A stretch of 64,000 nucleotides of DNA from an uncultured bacterium (GCA_937949615.1 CALEDQ010000004.1:310001-374000); one strand, 5' to 3'; shown: positions 33,019-42,637, counted from the first letter of the stretch. Translations and numbers: made by a program. Notes: generated by a model from the sequence alone, not told the origin.

Positions 33019-34146
33019 TCAGCTGCGCTTGTGTGAAAAAACGGAGCAGGCTTTCTGTGACTGCAGAACCCATTCATTGTCTTCGCGCTTGCTGGCGACT
33101 TCTGAAAGAGCTGCAAGTATCTGCTGCTCAAGAGGAGAGGCAACGCAGAGTATGCCGTATTCACACGGAACACTGCGGCCTTTTTTGTCGCCGGCAAGGT
33201 GAATGGCTCTGAGACGCGCGATAGTCGCTCCCTCGGCCCCCGACTTCATTGCGGCATGCACAAAAGCATCGCCCTCTCCCTCATGGCAGAGGAAACCGAT
33301 TTCACGGTGCGTATATACCGGCTGACCTGAGTTGTCGTAGTTTGATTCCATGCCGAAAAAGCGTTTGCGCCAGGCCGTACCTTTCTTGAGATCATCAATT
33401 GCAGCGATGATCTGCTCGATACTCGCCGCATGTTCCTGGCGGCCAATTCTGATCAGCGGGTCAACAATACCAGCCCGGACCGGGGTCTGATAGAGAAAAC
33501 CGCCACCCGGCCGGTCAAGATGTCCCTCTTCGATCAGCAGTCGCTGCAGGCCATCGGCATCATGCGATGGCACCATCAGACAGACCAGTTCTTTTTCCGG
33601 CGAAATAGTTATGCGCAAAAGCCCAAGCCGGTCGCGAATCCCGGTTCCGATGCCGAGACTGACGACAGGTACACCGACGCCAAGTTTCAGAGCAACTCTG
33701 AAAAGATTGGCACCACTGCCAGACTTCGACTGAATACCGGTTATAAGCGACAGATCCTTGAGCAATCGAAGGTCTTCAACATCTTCGCATCTTATTTCTG
33801 AACTATCCAGGCGGGTAATTTCGGTGAGGTCCTGCGCAAAAACCGCCCCGCGACCAGGAATATGCAGATCGAGTTCTTTTATCAGCCGGCAGAGCACCGT
33901 ATCAGTCGCCGCAACCGGAACGGTAACCCGAAAAATCTCGGTTGCCACGTTACTGAATTCCAGACCCAGGCCCGGAATTCCGAGAAAGCTGGTATTGACC
34001 TTCTGCCTGACACAGCGGGAATTCTCGGCAAAAAGAGTTCTGACACCGAGCCCGGCGAATATCTCGATGATTTTTCCGCTCAGCCCCTGATGCGCGATAA
34101 GAGTGATTCGCGAAACTTCTCGCGAAATAGCCGTCAGATCATTCAT
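33019..34146 (-). CDS. P-II-like regulator with about three repeated domains
   Basis: The 375-residue protein shows repeated ferredoxin-like units. The first contains LIAHQGLSGKIIEIFAGLGV and ends HIPGRGAVFAQD. The second contains LLRITISPEKELVCLMVPSHDADGLQRLLIEEGHLDRPGGGFLYQTP. The third contains YGILCVASPLEQQILAALSE. The repeated Gly-rich ends and spacing resemble nitrogen-regulatory P-II-like proteins that neighbour DUF1538 transporters. Its ATG overlaps the DUF1538 stop by 8 nt, so the two act together. It probably gates the transporter in response to a ligand. The P-II assignment is by pattern and context. Confidence 0.72.
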   Translation of the reverse strand: MNDLTAISREVSRITLIAHQGLSGKIIEIFAGLGVRTLFAENSRCVRQKVNTSFLGIPGLGLEFSNVATEIFRVTVPVAATDTVLCRLIKELDLHIPGRGAVFAQDLTEITRLDSSEIRCEDVEDLRLLKDLSLITGIQSKSGSGANLFRVALKLGVGVPVVSLGIGTGIRDRLGLLRITISPEKELVCLMVPSHDADGLQRLLIEEGHLDRPGGGFLYQTPVRAGIVDPLIRIGRQEHAASIEQIIAAIDDLKKGTAWRKRFFGMESNYDNSGQPVYTHREIGFLCHEGEGDAFVHAAMKSGAEGATIARLRAIHLAGDKKGRSVPCEYGILCVASPLEQQILAALSEVASKREDNEWVLQSQKACSVFSHKRS

Positions 34147-36217
34147 CGCTGTTCACCTCCGCCTGCGCCTGAAGAAGCTGACGCTGGCGCATCTGCACGG
34201 AAATACCGTAGATCAGCATCGTCAGAATCGGAAACACTGATGCCATTGCCACGATGCCAAAGCCATCGACGACATTCAGCTCACCGCCGATTCCCAGGCC
34301 CATCGCAAGCACCAGTGGCACAGTAATCGGACCGGTCGTGACACCGCCTGAATCCCAGGCGATACCGGCAAAATCGTCTTCGCTGAAATAGGTCAGGATC
34401 GTCACGATCAGGTATACGGGCAGCAGCAGCCAGACCACTGGAATCGAATAGAGAATTCTGGCAACCCCAACCACAAGCCCGACGCCAACTCCGAGCGAAA
34501 CAGTGCGTATAACTCCGCTTTTTTTAACGGTCCCGACCGTCAGATCTTCAATCGTCGCGCCAAGAGCGCTCAATGCCGGTTCTGCAACCGTCGAGCCATA
34601 ACCCATGCCGAAGGCAAAAATAAAGACGAGCGCGATGCCAATCATTGTCAGTTCTGGCCCAAACAAAGGCGGGCGCTCGACGATATGCTCGTAACGACGG
34701 GATTTTTGATCGTATCTGGTCGTATCAAAAGGCACGGGATGCGGGATGCCCTTGCGGTCCTGCAGATAAAAGAACCGGCTTACAGTGCCATGCTGAGAAA
34801 ATGAGGTCAACACCGAGCTCATGTCGAATGGCTCAAGGATGATGCGCCCTTCCTCATGTGTTTCACTTCTGAAAACCTGCGGCAGCGGGCGACCGACCTG
34901 ATCGCCGAGCGGGCCGAGCCCGAGTCTGATCCCGCTGGTAAGAATGCCCATGCCGGCCAGTGCAAACAGAATGCCCAGTAAAACTTCGTCGGTGCGCCGC
35001 GGCTTATCACGCAAAATAACTACAAGAACGAACACCAGCAGAATGACCAGTGGCACTACGGCTCTGAATGCCAGTTTCGCCTCATTTTTAACCACCTCGA
35101 CACTGTCGAGGGCGACAACATTCGCAACCGTCGGGCGACCAGACAGTTCAAGAGCGACTATGGCTTTTTCACTATCTGAAGCGCGTCTGGCAAGCCAGTC
35201 GTTCAGCGCAAGCGCGCCCAGCAGAGAAACACGTCGTTGCTTGTCGGCAAGCACCCGCAGCGAAGTCTCGTAGGCAAGCTGATTGCCATAAAACGACCGC
35301 CGGGCTGTTTCGTCACCGCGTTGAAAGGCGATGGCTTCAAGGTCCTTTTCGCTTTTCACCAGCTTCATAGCATTGACACGATTGCCCGGTGAAAAGAACT
35401 CGGCGGCAGAAACAGGTTTGGGCGTGGTCGAGTTCAACCAGGCACCCATGCATAGAACGCCAATGACCGGGAAAAGCGAAGCGAGAGCAACGATGCCGAA
35501 GCCGGATGCCGTGCCTTCATGTTTGCCTGCCGAGCGACTGACCCCGATGCCCATGGCAAGAACCAGAGGAACGGTTACCGGGCCGGTCGTGACGCCACCG
35601 GTGTCCCAGGCAAGATTGAGAATGTGCCGCAGGTTCTCATCGCGTGAAAAGACGGCGGTCATCGCAAGCAGCACCGGCACCAGAAAATATATGAAGGGCT
35701 TGATCGAAACACCCCAATAGAAGCGAACCATACCGAAAGCGACCGCAAAGCCAACTCCGGCACCGACAGACATGACCAGCTTGTCGGTTTCGACTTCAAG
35801 CAGACGGTAAAGCAGCGGCGTTTCCCAGGGCGTAACGGTTATGCCGGCAAGCCTGAGAGCCGCAATGGCAGGCTCGGCCAGCGTGGCGCTGACTCCGAGC
35901 AGTAGACCGAACCCCATAATCACTGCAATATTGCATCGCTGCGGCAACTGCAGCCCCACTCTTTCCCCGAGCGGCATCAGGCCAAGAAACAGCCCTTCCA
36001 GAAAAAAGGCCAGACCCAGCACCACCATTCCGACGCCGGCGGAAATCTGCAGTGCGTTGGTCGGCGGCGTATTGAGCACGACGATTTTGAAGGCAACCAG
36101 ATAGAGAATGATGAAAGCGACCGATTTGATCTGCTCATAAATCCGCACTTTGGCGTAATTCCAGATCATCGAGGCCGCAACCCGGAAAGGAATGTGAATT
36201 CGATCTGGCAATGCCAT
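34139..36217 (-). CDS. DUF1538 family membrane transporter (duplicated)
   Basis: The 692-residue membrane protein has two DUF1538 halves. Each contains a GLxPLGxxVG-type segment (GLMPLGERVGLQLPQ and GLGPLGDQVGRPLPQ) and an AWDTGGVTTGPVTVPLVLAMGIG or AWDSGGVTTGPITVPLVLAMGLG block. About 14 membrane helices are expected. I use the ATG at 36217 (MALPDRIHIPFRVA), preceded by GGGGGAG. A longer reading would start outside the predicted transcript. Substrate unknown. Confidence 0.88.
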   Translation of the reverse strand: MALPDRIHIPFRVAASMIWNYAKVRIYEQIKSVAFIILYLVAFKIVVLNTPPTNALQISAGVGMVVLGLAFFLEGLFLGLMPLGERVGLQLPQRCNIAVIMGFGLLLGVSATLAEPAIAALRLAGITVTPWETPLLYRLLEVETDKLVMSVGAGVGFAVAFGMVRFYWGVSIKPFIYFLVPVLLAMTAVFSRDENLRHILNLAWDTGGVTTGPVTVPLVLAMGIGVSRSAGKHEGTASGFGIVALASLFPVIGVLCMGAWLNSTTPKPVSAAEFFSPGNRVNAMKLVKSEKDLEAIAFQRGDETARRSFYGNQLAYETSLRVLADKQRRVSLLGALALNDWLARRASDSEKAIVALELSGRPTVANVVALDSVEVVKNEAKLAFRAVVPLVILLVFVLVVILRDKPRRTDEVLLGILFALAGMGILTSGIRLGLGPLGDQVGRPLPQVFRSETHEEGRIILEPFDMSSVLTSFSQHGTVSRFFYLQDRKGIPHPVPFDTTRYDQKSRRYEHIVERPPLFGPELTMIGIALVFIFAFGMGYGSTVAEPALSALGATIEDLTVGTVKKSGVIRTVSLGVGVGLVVGVARILYSIPVVWLLLPVYLIVTILTYFSEDDFAGIAWDSGGVTTGPITVPLVLAMGLGIGGELNVVDGFGIVAMASVFPILTMLIYGISVQMRQRQLLQAQAEVNSDE

Positions 36218-36572
36218 AACTCCCCCGATTGAATTTAAGTGACTTAAGCATACCAACAGCCGCGCGCAGGCAGAAAAAAATGATATACATCTGCCGGGAT
36301 GCACTTATATTAGCCCGTCTCAGGCTTCTTGTCAAACCAGCGGGAAAATATCCGGAGCAATGAAATTCTTTCAGATTCGCGTTCGGCGACCGGGATGACG
36401 CGAAATATCCAGGACTTGGCAATATCGGATAATCATGCTTAAATTAAAGATGAAGACCATGATGCCAGGCACCGCAAAAACGATGGCAGCCTGCTGCAGG
36501 CAAAGCTGCGACTGACCATGAATGCAACCGCGCACCCCAGAAATATTCAATTGCCTTATCAGGGAGGCTAAA
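36218..36572. other. Divergent intergenic region (355 bp)
   Basis: It holds the DUF1538 promoter and palindrome on the minus strand. On the plus strand it has a candidate promoter for the metallopeptidase: TTGGCA (36416-36421), 18 bp, TAAATT (36440-36445). Its start would be near 36452, leaving a leader of about 120 nt. I see no further gene or repeat. Confidence 0.5.
36235..36335 (-). promoter_or_regulatory. Promoter and palindrome upstream of DUF1538
   Basis: On the minus strand a consensus TTGACA (36330-36335) is followed after 17 bp by TAATAT (36307-36312), giving a start near 36300 and a leader of about 83 nt. A perfect odd palindrome, TTAAGT-G-ACTTAA (36235-36247), lies in that leader, 18 nt before the ATG. 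It could bind a repressor. Confidence 0.55.
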
Positions 36573-37799
36573 ATGCCAGAATCACGTTTTACAGGCACCG
36601 GCCTGCGACTGCTGCTATCAATAGTCCTTCTGCTTTTCACCATGCCGGCTGTCATGGCAGAACAGGCAACAATGGGTCTGAGCCCTGAACGGATCGAAGA
36701 AATAAAACAGAAAGTCGAACCCGTCCTGGAGGGCAAGCCTGTCACCGACATACCAGAAGAAGATCGGGCACAGCTGTTTCTCGCCGAAGGGCTTTTCCCG
36801 GAATCTTTCGAGCTTTTCTATCGCCACGCCGAATACCTTGCGCTCGAAAAGCGCAGCTTCACCGAAGCGATACCCAGACTGAAAAAGGCTCTCGAAATCA
36901 GACCCAAAGATCTTGCCACCCTCGAACTTCTCGCAACCTGCTGTAAAGAACTGAAAGAGACCGCCGAAGAAGTATCCTGCTGGGAAACCATTCGCCACCT
37001 CATCGAAAATGACGATTCAGAAGCAACCCGCGAACTGCGTGAACGGGTCACCCTCAACCTCGGCCGCATGGCGGCCGAAAACGAGATGGTCATGCGCCAG
37101 GGGCACCGTTTCATCATTTACACGCCGGTCAGCAGCGATTACTTTCATGTCGACAAGGAACTGACTGACGAGCGGCTCGAAGAGGTTTTTGCGCAGATAA
37201 CCGGCGATCTTGAGTGTTTTCCGGCTTTCAGAACCTCGATCATCGTTCTCGACCCGATCAAATTCAACGAAGTGAAGCCAACCTCGTGGGCCGGCGGCTT
37301 TGCGCAGGGTGGCAGATCGATGACTCTCAAAACCGAGAGTTTCCCGCAGACCGACCCGGAATCACGACTGCCGGCCAGAAAAATTCTGCTGCACGAATTC
37401 ACCCACAACCTTGTCGCGATTGCCGCCGATGGTCGTTGCCCGACCTGGCTCAACGAGGGCCTGGCGGTTTTTGCCGAGAACAAAGACGACAGTTTCACCG
37501 AGTTCAAGCCGCAGATCCCTTCACCAGACAGCCTGATGACTCTCGAACAGCTCGAAAAGGAATTTGCCGACATCAGACTGCTCGATGGCGGGCCGCGGGT
37601 GCATGCCGCTTACAATCTGGCCGGACTTTATGCACGATTTCTGATTCAGAATCACACAATGACCGCGCCGCGGCTGATTCTCAACGAACTTAAAAACCGA
37701 GAATCTTTCGAAAATGCCCTGCAACAGGTCTGCACTCTCACGGTCAACGAGTTCGAGCAAAGGTTCCGCAACTGGGTACACGAACTGGCGAATCAGTAA
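36573..37799 (+). CDS. Secreted gluzincin metallopeptidase (peptidase MA-like) with TPR region
   Basis: The 408-residue protein starts at ATG 36573 behind AGGGAGG. A signal peptide (LLLSIVLLLFTMPAVMA) leads to a TPR-like segment (about 65-140; FTEAIPRLKKALEIRPKDLATLELLATCC). The catalytic domain has the zinc motif HEFTH (H274-E275-H278) and NEGLAVFAE (E295), typical of gluzincins of the MA-like family. It is probably an extracytoplasmic protease or a family member with unknown substrate. The following gene has its own promoter. Confidence 0.85.
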   Translation: MPESRFTGTGLRLLLSIVLLLFTMPAVMAEQATMGLSPERIEEIKQKVEPVLEGKPVTDIPEEDRAQLFLAEGLFPESFELFYRHAEYLALEKRSFTEAIPRLKKALEIRPKDLATLELLATCCKELKETAEEVSCWETIRHLIENDDSEATRELRERVTLNLGRMAAENEMVMRQGHRFIIYTPVSSDYFHVDKELTDERLEEVFAQITGDLECFPAFRTSIIVLDPIKFNEVKPTSWAGGFAQGGRSMTLKTESFPQTDPESRLPARKILLHEFTHNLVAIAADGRCPTWLNEGLAVFAENKDDSFTEFKPQIPSPDSLMTLEQLEKEFADIRLLDGGPRVHAAYNLAGLYARFLIQNHTMTAPRLILNELKNRESFENALQQVCTLTVNEFEQRFRNWVHELANQ

Positions 37800-37812
37800 C
37801 TCTGCAGATCGC

Positions 37813-37841
37813 TTGCGTCGCCCGCACCGTATCGCTATAAT
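37813..37841 (+). promoter_or_regulatory. Promoter for the CvpA-like gene
   Basis: TTGCGT (37813-37818), 17 bp and a perfect TATAAT (37836-37841). The start near 37848 excludes an in-frame TTG at 37841 as initiation codon and supports the ATG at 37889. Confidence 0.7.
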
Positions 37842-37888
37842 TGGCGCAGCAAATTCAAATCTGTGCAAAAGGCGGGCCACCAGAAAAA

Positions 37889-38908
37889 ATGCAGGAACTC
37901 TATAACAACCCAGCTGTTCCGACCCTGAACGTAAACACCAGCCAACCGGTCGAGCAGGAAAAGGTTCTTGCCGTATGGCCCGACGTCATTGCCTATATTT
38001 TCGCCGGCATCGGCCTGTCGTATCTGATCAACATCTCGATTGAAACCAGAGACCTCGATCAGGCTCTGACATGGGGTGCGGTCGGCTTTGCCGCGCTCTG
38101 GGGGTTCACCGGCTTCAGACACGGCCTGTTCAACGAAATAGTTTTGCTCGCACGCCTCGCAGTGCCCGCCTTTCTCGCCTGGCAGTTCGGAAGTGAAGCC
38201 GGCAGTTTTCTCGGCATGCCAAATTTTATCGGCCTCAGTATTGGCAGCCCGCTGATTTTCATGCTGTCATATTTTATCGTCGGCCGCGTCTTCCGGCAGC
38301 AGATTCTCAAGCCAAAGATACCGACCGCTCCAGGCCAGATTCTTGGTTTGTTTGTCGGCGTTGCCGAAGCCGGGGCGGTGATTGCGCTAACCGGTTTTGC
38401 CCTCAGCTATATTCCGACCGGCAATTTCAAAATGGAAAGCTCTCTGACAGCCGAACTCGGCAGGGCTGCTGAACAGGCCTTCATTCAGCCGATGCTGTCG
38501 TCGGTTGCCACCGGCCCCGCCACTCTTCTGCCACTGCTGGCCGATAAAAAATTCATCGAAAACGCCCCCAAAATGAACTGGCACAGCGTTGAAACTGAAC
38601 TGGCGACCATTGGCCAGCACCCCAAAGTGCAAAACCTGCTCCAGGACACAGAACTGAAAGAGCTGGCAGTACAGAAGAATTTCGTCGCATTTGTTAAGCA
38701 CCCAAAAATCAGAGCCATGCTCACCGACCCCGAACTCGGAAAAATCTCCGAAAACATCGACTGGCAGAAAATTCACAGCGCCATCGAACAGGGAATGCGT
38801 CAGCAAAGTCCGGCTCAACAGCAGCCAGCTCAGGCGCAGCCGCCAGAACCGGCTCAGACAACAGACATCACGCCTTTCCCGCCATCTGAAGAAGCTCCCC
38901 GAAATTGA
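37889..38908 (+). CDS. CvpA-family membrane protein
   Basis: The 339-residue protein has four or so membrane helices (about 30-185). The CvpA-like pattern is GFTGFRHGLFNEIVLLARLAVPAFLAWQFGSE, then MLSYFIVGRVFRQQ and GQILGLFVGVAEAGAVIALTGFALSY. The C-terminal 150 residues are soluble and end in a Gln/Pro-rich tail. CvpA proteins are needed for colicin V production in E. coli and for envelope stress tolerance elsewhere. No bacteriocin gene is nearby. Confidence 0.75.
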   Translation: MQELYNNPAVPTLNVNTSQPVEQEKVLAVWPDVIAYIFAGIGLSYLINISIETRDLDQALTWGAVGFAALWGFTGFRHGLFNEIVLLARLAVPAFLAWQFGSEAGSFLGMPNFIGLSIGSPLIFMLSYFIVGRVFRQQILKPKIPTAPGQILGLFVGVAEAGAVIALTGFALSYIPTGNFKMESSLTAELGRAAEQAFIQPMLSSVATGPATLLPLLADKKFIENAPKMNWHSVETELATIGQHPKVQNLLQDTELKELAVQKNFVAFVKHPKIRAMLTDPELGKISENIDWQKIHSAIEQGMRQQSPAQQQPAQAQPPEPAQTTDITPFPPSEEAPRN

Positions 38909-39034
38909 ACCACCACTGCCTGTGACCAGACAGATGGTTTGACTATAAGCCAACAGATTTCGGCCGGATTTGTAAAAAAAGCATTACTAAACACTTGCAA
39001 AGTTGCCATTTATGGTCTAAAAAGGAACTTACCT

Positions 39035-39120
39035 GGAGAGGTGCCGGAGCGGTCGAACGGGGCGGTCTCGAAAACCGTTGAGGGCTTTGCCTTCCGCGAG
39101 TTCAAATCTCGCCCTCTCCG
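39035..39120 (+). tRNA. tRNA-Ser (anticodon CGA)
   Basis: The acceptor arms GGAGAGG (39035-39041) and CCTCTCC (39113-39119) pair perfectly, and the discriminator is G39120. The anticodon loop CTCGAAA gives anticodon CGA, reading UCG. A long variable arm (GAGGGCTTTGCCTTC) and a T arm with GTTCAAATC confirm serine. CCA is not encoded. A run of nine or ten T residues follows from 39122. Confidence 0.95.
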
Positions 39121-39193
39121 CTTTTTTTTTGCCATTTTTTCTTGATTGTCTTTATTGTGAACTCCGCAGAAACGAGAAACGGAACAGAGAAAA

Positions 39194-39811
39194 ATGCGAA
39201 CCTGCCCTGACCTGCCGATGAAGCAGATGCCGGTGATCGTTAAAATCGGCAGCCCGATAAGCATTAATTTCGCGCTTTTCTGCGTCGCCATGGTTCTGGC
39301 CGGCACCTGGGGCATGGGGTTGATGTTCCGCTGGCCGGGCAAACATTTTGTGGTCATAACCATTCTCGCTCTTATGATGATCGTGCCTTTTCTCGGCATT
39401 TTCTACCGTAAAATAGAAATGTCGATCACGAAAAAAATGGTCAGATGGGAATCGGAACGCTGGCCATTTCTCGCAATCAGATGGCAGGAACCCTTCTCCA
39501 GCTTCAAATACATTGTCATCGAAGAAACACAGCCATCTCTTGATGGGCCGGAACTGCTGCACTTTCGCCCTGACCGGCTGACTCTGATCAGAAAAGGCAA
39601 ATACGGCCGAATTGAAGCGCGCCTGCTGCATATCATGCTCTACCACCCCGAAAATCCGGCAAAATTCTCGGTTTCGCTCGCCTGCTTCGGTTTCTCTGAA
39701 ATAGAAAAAGCCAGAGAATATCTCGACTCTGCGCAAAAACTTCTCGGCCTGCCCAAAGCAATTCTGAAAAACGGTCAGATTGAAGAAATCGAAGACTTCA
39801 TGGGCGAGTAG
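39194..39811 (+). CDS. Hypothetical protein with two N-terminal membrane helices
   Basis: The 205-residue protein has hydrophobic segments at about 22-42 (INFALFCVAMVLAGTWGMGLMF) and 50-72, then a soluble beta-rich domain with many Arg and Glu residues. This layout resembles bacterial PH-like or DUF-type membrane-anchored proteins. I do not recognise the family. The ATG at 39194 has only a weak ribosome site (ACAGAG). It stands alone after tRNA-Ser. Confidence 0.65.
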   Translation: MRTCPDLPMKQMPVIVKIGSPISINFALFCVAMVLAGTWGMGLMFRWPGKHFVVITILALMMIVPFLGIFYRKIEMSITKKMVRWESERWPFLAIRWQEPFSSFKYIVIEETQPSLDGPELLHFRPDRLTLIRKGKYGRIEARLLHIMLYHPENPAKFSVSLACFGFSEIEKAREYLDSAQKLLGLPKAILKNGQIEEIEDFMGE

Positions 39812-40029
39812 GCTATTACGCCGAACCGGTAAAGCAGTCAAAACGCCAGCGCCAGGCATCGCAAACCACTACCCTTTTCTCTAACGCCAAAACATTTTTT
39901 CGATCACGATCCGCAAAAACTGATAGACAGCCCGGTTTGTTGCAAACAAAAATGATCAGCAAAATCTGACTTTTCAATCAAATTTTTATATAGATATCTG
40001 GGCTAAAAGCATTTTTTTCGGCGCGAAAT
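39812..40029. other. Convergent intergenic region
   Basis: The 218 bp between convergent genes become clearly AT-richer to the right and mark the left border of an accessory island. I see short hairpins (GTTTG/CAAAC near 39935) but no convincing terminator or gene. Confidence 0.4.
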
Positions 40030-41910
40030 TCATTTATGAACGCTCTTTTGCAGCCTCTCGCCTTTATCAAGATAATCCTGATAAGAAGTCTGCATAATCA
40101 TTTTGCCAAGCTTTATAAAGTCATCAGATATCGTTTTATCCCTGTGCAAAAGCCGATTTGAAGAATTGTCGAAAGCCATATAGCCAGATTTGGTTACCAT
40201 TGAAAAACCGTCGTTGAAAAAACAGCATGCGAATTCACTACTCGTATTCAAAAATAGATTGCGAGAAAAAACAAATTCATCCGAGTTCAACTGAAGTATT
40301 TCGAGCAATGTTTTGGCAATGTCCTGCTGAGAGCCAATTTTCGTTATCACACCCGATCCACGGTCCAAAGCCCCCCCCATGAACAGCAACGGAATATGAT
40401 ATTTTTCAGGTTCATAGCGCTGAGGGTGGCCAATATACGATGTTCCATGATCAGCGACAACAATTATCAGAGAGTTTTGGTAGCACGGAAGTTGCTCAAT
40501 TTTTTCAATAAAACCTGTAATGGCTCGATCTGTATAAGCGAGAGCATTTTTATATTTTGAGACTTTATCGTTGCCTGAAAATACTGACGTATCCGGAACT
40601 TCAAATGGCTCATGACTGCTGAGAGTCAATATTACCGAAAAGAATTGCTGATCGCTTCTTTCAATATGTTCCAGGGCAAGGTCCAACACATTATGATCAT
40701 GAACCCCCCATTTTGATCTTGGAATTTTGGCAGAAAAAGATTTCTCATCGAAAATTCTGTCGAATCCTCCATGAAAAAGATAGTTTTTCATATTGTCGAA
40801 GTTGATGTCTCCACCATAGTAGAAAGAAGTCTGGTACCCGGCATTTTTTAGACTTTTCCCCAGATTCGGCAGAAAAAAAGCTTTTCGAGTCGAAGAAATA
40901 ATCTCTGATCTTGGTTGAGCTGGATAACCGCTTAATACTCCGACCAGCCCTTTTCCGGTTCTGTCACCGGTCGCGTAAATATTTGAGAACAGCAGACCTT
41001 CTTTCGCGAGGCGATTGAAGCCGGAAGTAACGCCAGCCTCACCACCAACGACCTCTACAGCGCTAGCAGAAAAGCTTTCCCATATAATTAGAATTACATT
41101 TGGCAAGTTTGAATTAATTGAATTATCTACTTTTTTTGGAGGATTTGGCTGATAAGCTGCTTTTACGTTTTGCTCCGCTTCATCAGAAGAAAAATATTTG
41201 TATGGATTCCCTTTATCCTGGACTCCTTCAAGAAGAGTGCGAAAGAAACTCCAGTGAATGTTGATCGCTGCCTGATTGGCAAAATCATTATCGGAAAAAC
41301 AGGCATAACTTGGATTGAGAGGGATATTGCAAAAACCACCTCTTCCAGCTATCACCATTAGCGCCAATATAGCTGTCGAAGAAATCCATTTTTCCAGGTT
41401 CGACGAATGTGACTTCCCTATTTTTGTAAGAAACAAATGAACAATCTTTTTGTAGGCAAGCAGAGAGAAGATGACAAGCAGAATTAGAATCCATCCCAGC
41501 ATTAAAATGGGTGAAGAACAAGATGACGCGAATGCTTCTTTTGGGCTGCAAAGATAATGCAAAGCTGAAGCATCAATGCGGAATCCCCATATTGAAAAAA
41601 TTTCCATGTCAGAAACAGAAATCAGAGACAGGATTGTTGCCGTGAAAATACTGTAATAAAAAGTAAGCTTGCGAAAATACCGGTTTGACAGATCTTCGAA
41701 ACAGAGAGAAAGTAAAAAAGGAAATACTAGAATGTAACTTGCCATTGCAAGATCCATCTTTAGGCCTTTTAGCAGCATTTCAGAGAACAGATTTGCTTGC
41801 ATCTCTACGAGAAGATCGTGTCTGTAACCGAGAAATAGTAGACGAGTTATTACCGCAAATCCAACCCAAAAAAGAGTATAGCGTAAATAAAATTTGATTC
41901 TCGAACTCAT
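40030..41910 (-). CDS. LTA synthase family phosphotransferase
   Basis: The 626-residue protein has five N-terminal membrane helices (about 8-205) and a C-terminal sulfatase-fold domain. The active-site pattern is LIIWESFSASAVE (Glu), IYATGDRTGKGLVGVLSGYPAQ (Thr nucleophile candidate), KWGVHDHNVLD and VVADHGTSYIGHPQRYEPEKYHIPLLF. This matches lipoteichoic acid synthase-like enzymes more closely than the protein at 12590-14407. It is AT-richer than its chromosomal neighbours, which suggests acquisition. It follows the secreted protein at 41936-42484 by 25 nt, with AAGGGAG before its ATG, so both probably answer to the TetR repressor. Confidence 0.9.
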   Translation of the reverse strand: MSSRIKFYLRYTLFWVGFAVITRLLFLGYRHDLLVEMQANLFSEMLLKGLKMDLAMASYILVFPFLLSLCFEDLSNRYFRKLTFYYSIFTATILSLISVSDMEIFSIWGFRIDASALHYLCSPKEAFASSCSSPILMLGWILILLVIFSLLAYKKIVHLFLTKIGKSHSSNLEKWISSTAILALMVIAGRGGFCNIPLNPSYACFSDNDFANQAAINIHWSFFRTLLEGVQDKGNPYKYFSSDEAEQNVKAAYQPNPPKKVDNSINSNLPNVILIIWESFSASAVEVVGGEAGVTSGFNRLAKEGLLFSNIYATGDRTGKGLVGVLSGYPAQPRSEIISSTRKAFFLPNLGKSLKNAGYQTSFYYGGDINFDNMKNYLFHGGFDRIFDEKSFSAKIPRSKWGVHDHNVLDLALEHIERSDQQFFSVILTLSSHEPFEVPDTSVFSGNDKVSKYKNALAYTDRAITGFIEKIEQLPCYQNSLIIVVADHGTSYIGHPQRYEPEKYHIPLLFMGGALDRGSGVITKIGSQQDIAKTLLEILQLNSDEFVFSRNLFLNTSSEFACCFFNDGFSMVTKSGYMAFDNSSNRLLHRDKTISDDFIKLGKMIMQTSYQDYLDKGERLQKSVHK

Positions 41911-41935
41911 TTGAGCGGACTCCCTTAAAGGATGA

Positions 41936-42484
41936 TTAGAAAAATTGAATTCTCAGGGGAGTTTCGTAAGGCTCTCGACTAAATTCAACCTCTGCTATTT
42001 CGACAATGGGCAACTTGTGTGAACTGAAAACCGACGCTTTTGAATTAAAAACTCTTTCAAAGCCAATGATCCTACCTTTGACCCTAATTTCTGATGAGTT
42101 ATCGTTAATTCTTGGGTCATCTGGCACGCTCCCGGGAAATTCAATTCCGAACACATAATCCATGTTGTAGTTTGGATTTACTGAATCTCTGGTGTTGGCA
42201 AAAAATCTGATTTTGCCCTGCTTTTTATCTGAAAAACAAAGTTTGCCGCTCAATTCAACTGCCTCACCTACCACCATATTGTCGTAGGTAGCTTCATTTA
42301 TGGAAACTTTGCGATTGATGTATGCTTTTTGCGCTATTTTTCGACGTTCAAAGCCTTTTTGAAATACATCAGAGCTTCTCATTATCTGGGCAAATACTGA
42401 AGAGTTCACCATGACTGCCATCAAAACAAGAACAGTAAGAATCAAGGTTTTTACAGAACATTTCTGGATACGTTGCATCTGCAT
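41936..42484 (-). CDS. Secreted hypothetical protein, first gene of the TetR-linked operon
   Basis: The 182-residue protein has a signal peptide (TLILTVLVLMAVMVNSSVFAQ) and AAGGAG before the ATG at 42484. The mature part is mixed alpha/beta, with GEAVELSGKLCFSDKKQGKIRFFANT and SSEIRVKGRIIGFERVF. It looks like a small beta-barrel domain (OB-like), but I do not recognise it. Its upstream region carries a TetR-type operator (42536-42557). Confidence 0.75.
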   Translation of the reverse strand: MQMQRIQKCSVKTLILTVLVLMAVMVNSSVFAQIMRSSDVFQKGFERRKIAQKAYINRKVSINEATYDNMVVGEAVELSGKLCFSDKKQGKIRFFANTRDSVNPNYNMDYVFGIEFPGSVPDDPRINDNSSEIRVKGRIIGFERVFNSKASVFSSHKLPIVEIAEVEFSREPYETPLRIQFF

Positions 42485-42535
42485 ATAAACTCCTTATCAT
42501 CTCCGACTCCGAATTGATTCAATCGGAGCCATAAA

Positions 42536-42557
42536 ATAGTGAAATAGCTTTCACTAT
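42536..42557. promoter_or_regulatory. TetR-type operator copy 1
   Basis: The 22-bp inverted repeat is ATAGTGAA-N6-TTCACTAT with a perfect 9-bp arm. It lies about 52 bp before the start of the 42484 gene and overlaps a weak promoter (for example TTGACT just upstream), so a bound repressor would block that operon. Confidence 0.8.
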
Positions 42558-42637
42558 CTAGTCAAAAAAGTTTCATAACAAAACCGGTTCCGCCATTTTA
42601 GGTCGAAACCAATAAATCCGTTTTGGTTAAATCATCA

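Noticed and set aside
37841..37888. Longer TTG start for the CvpA-like gene
   Set aside because: The TTG begins inside the -10 box of a good promoter and would not be in the transcript.
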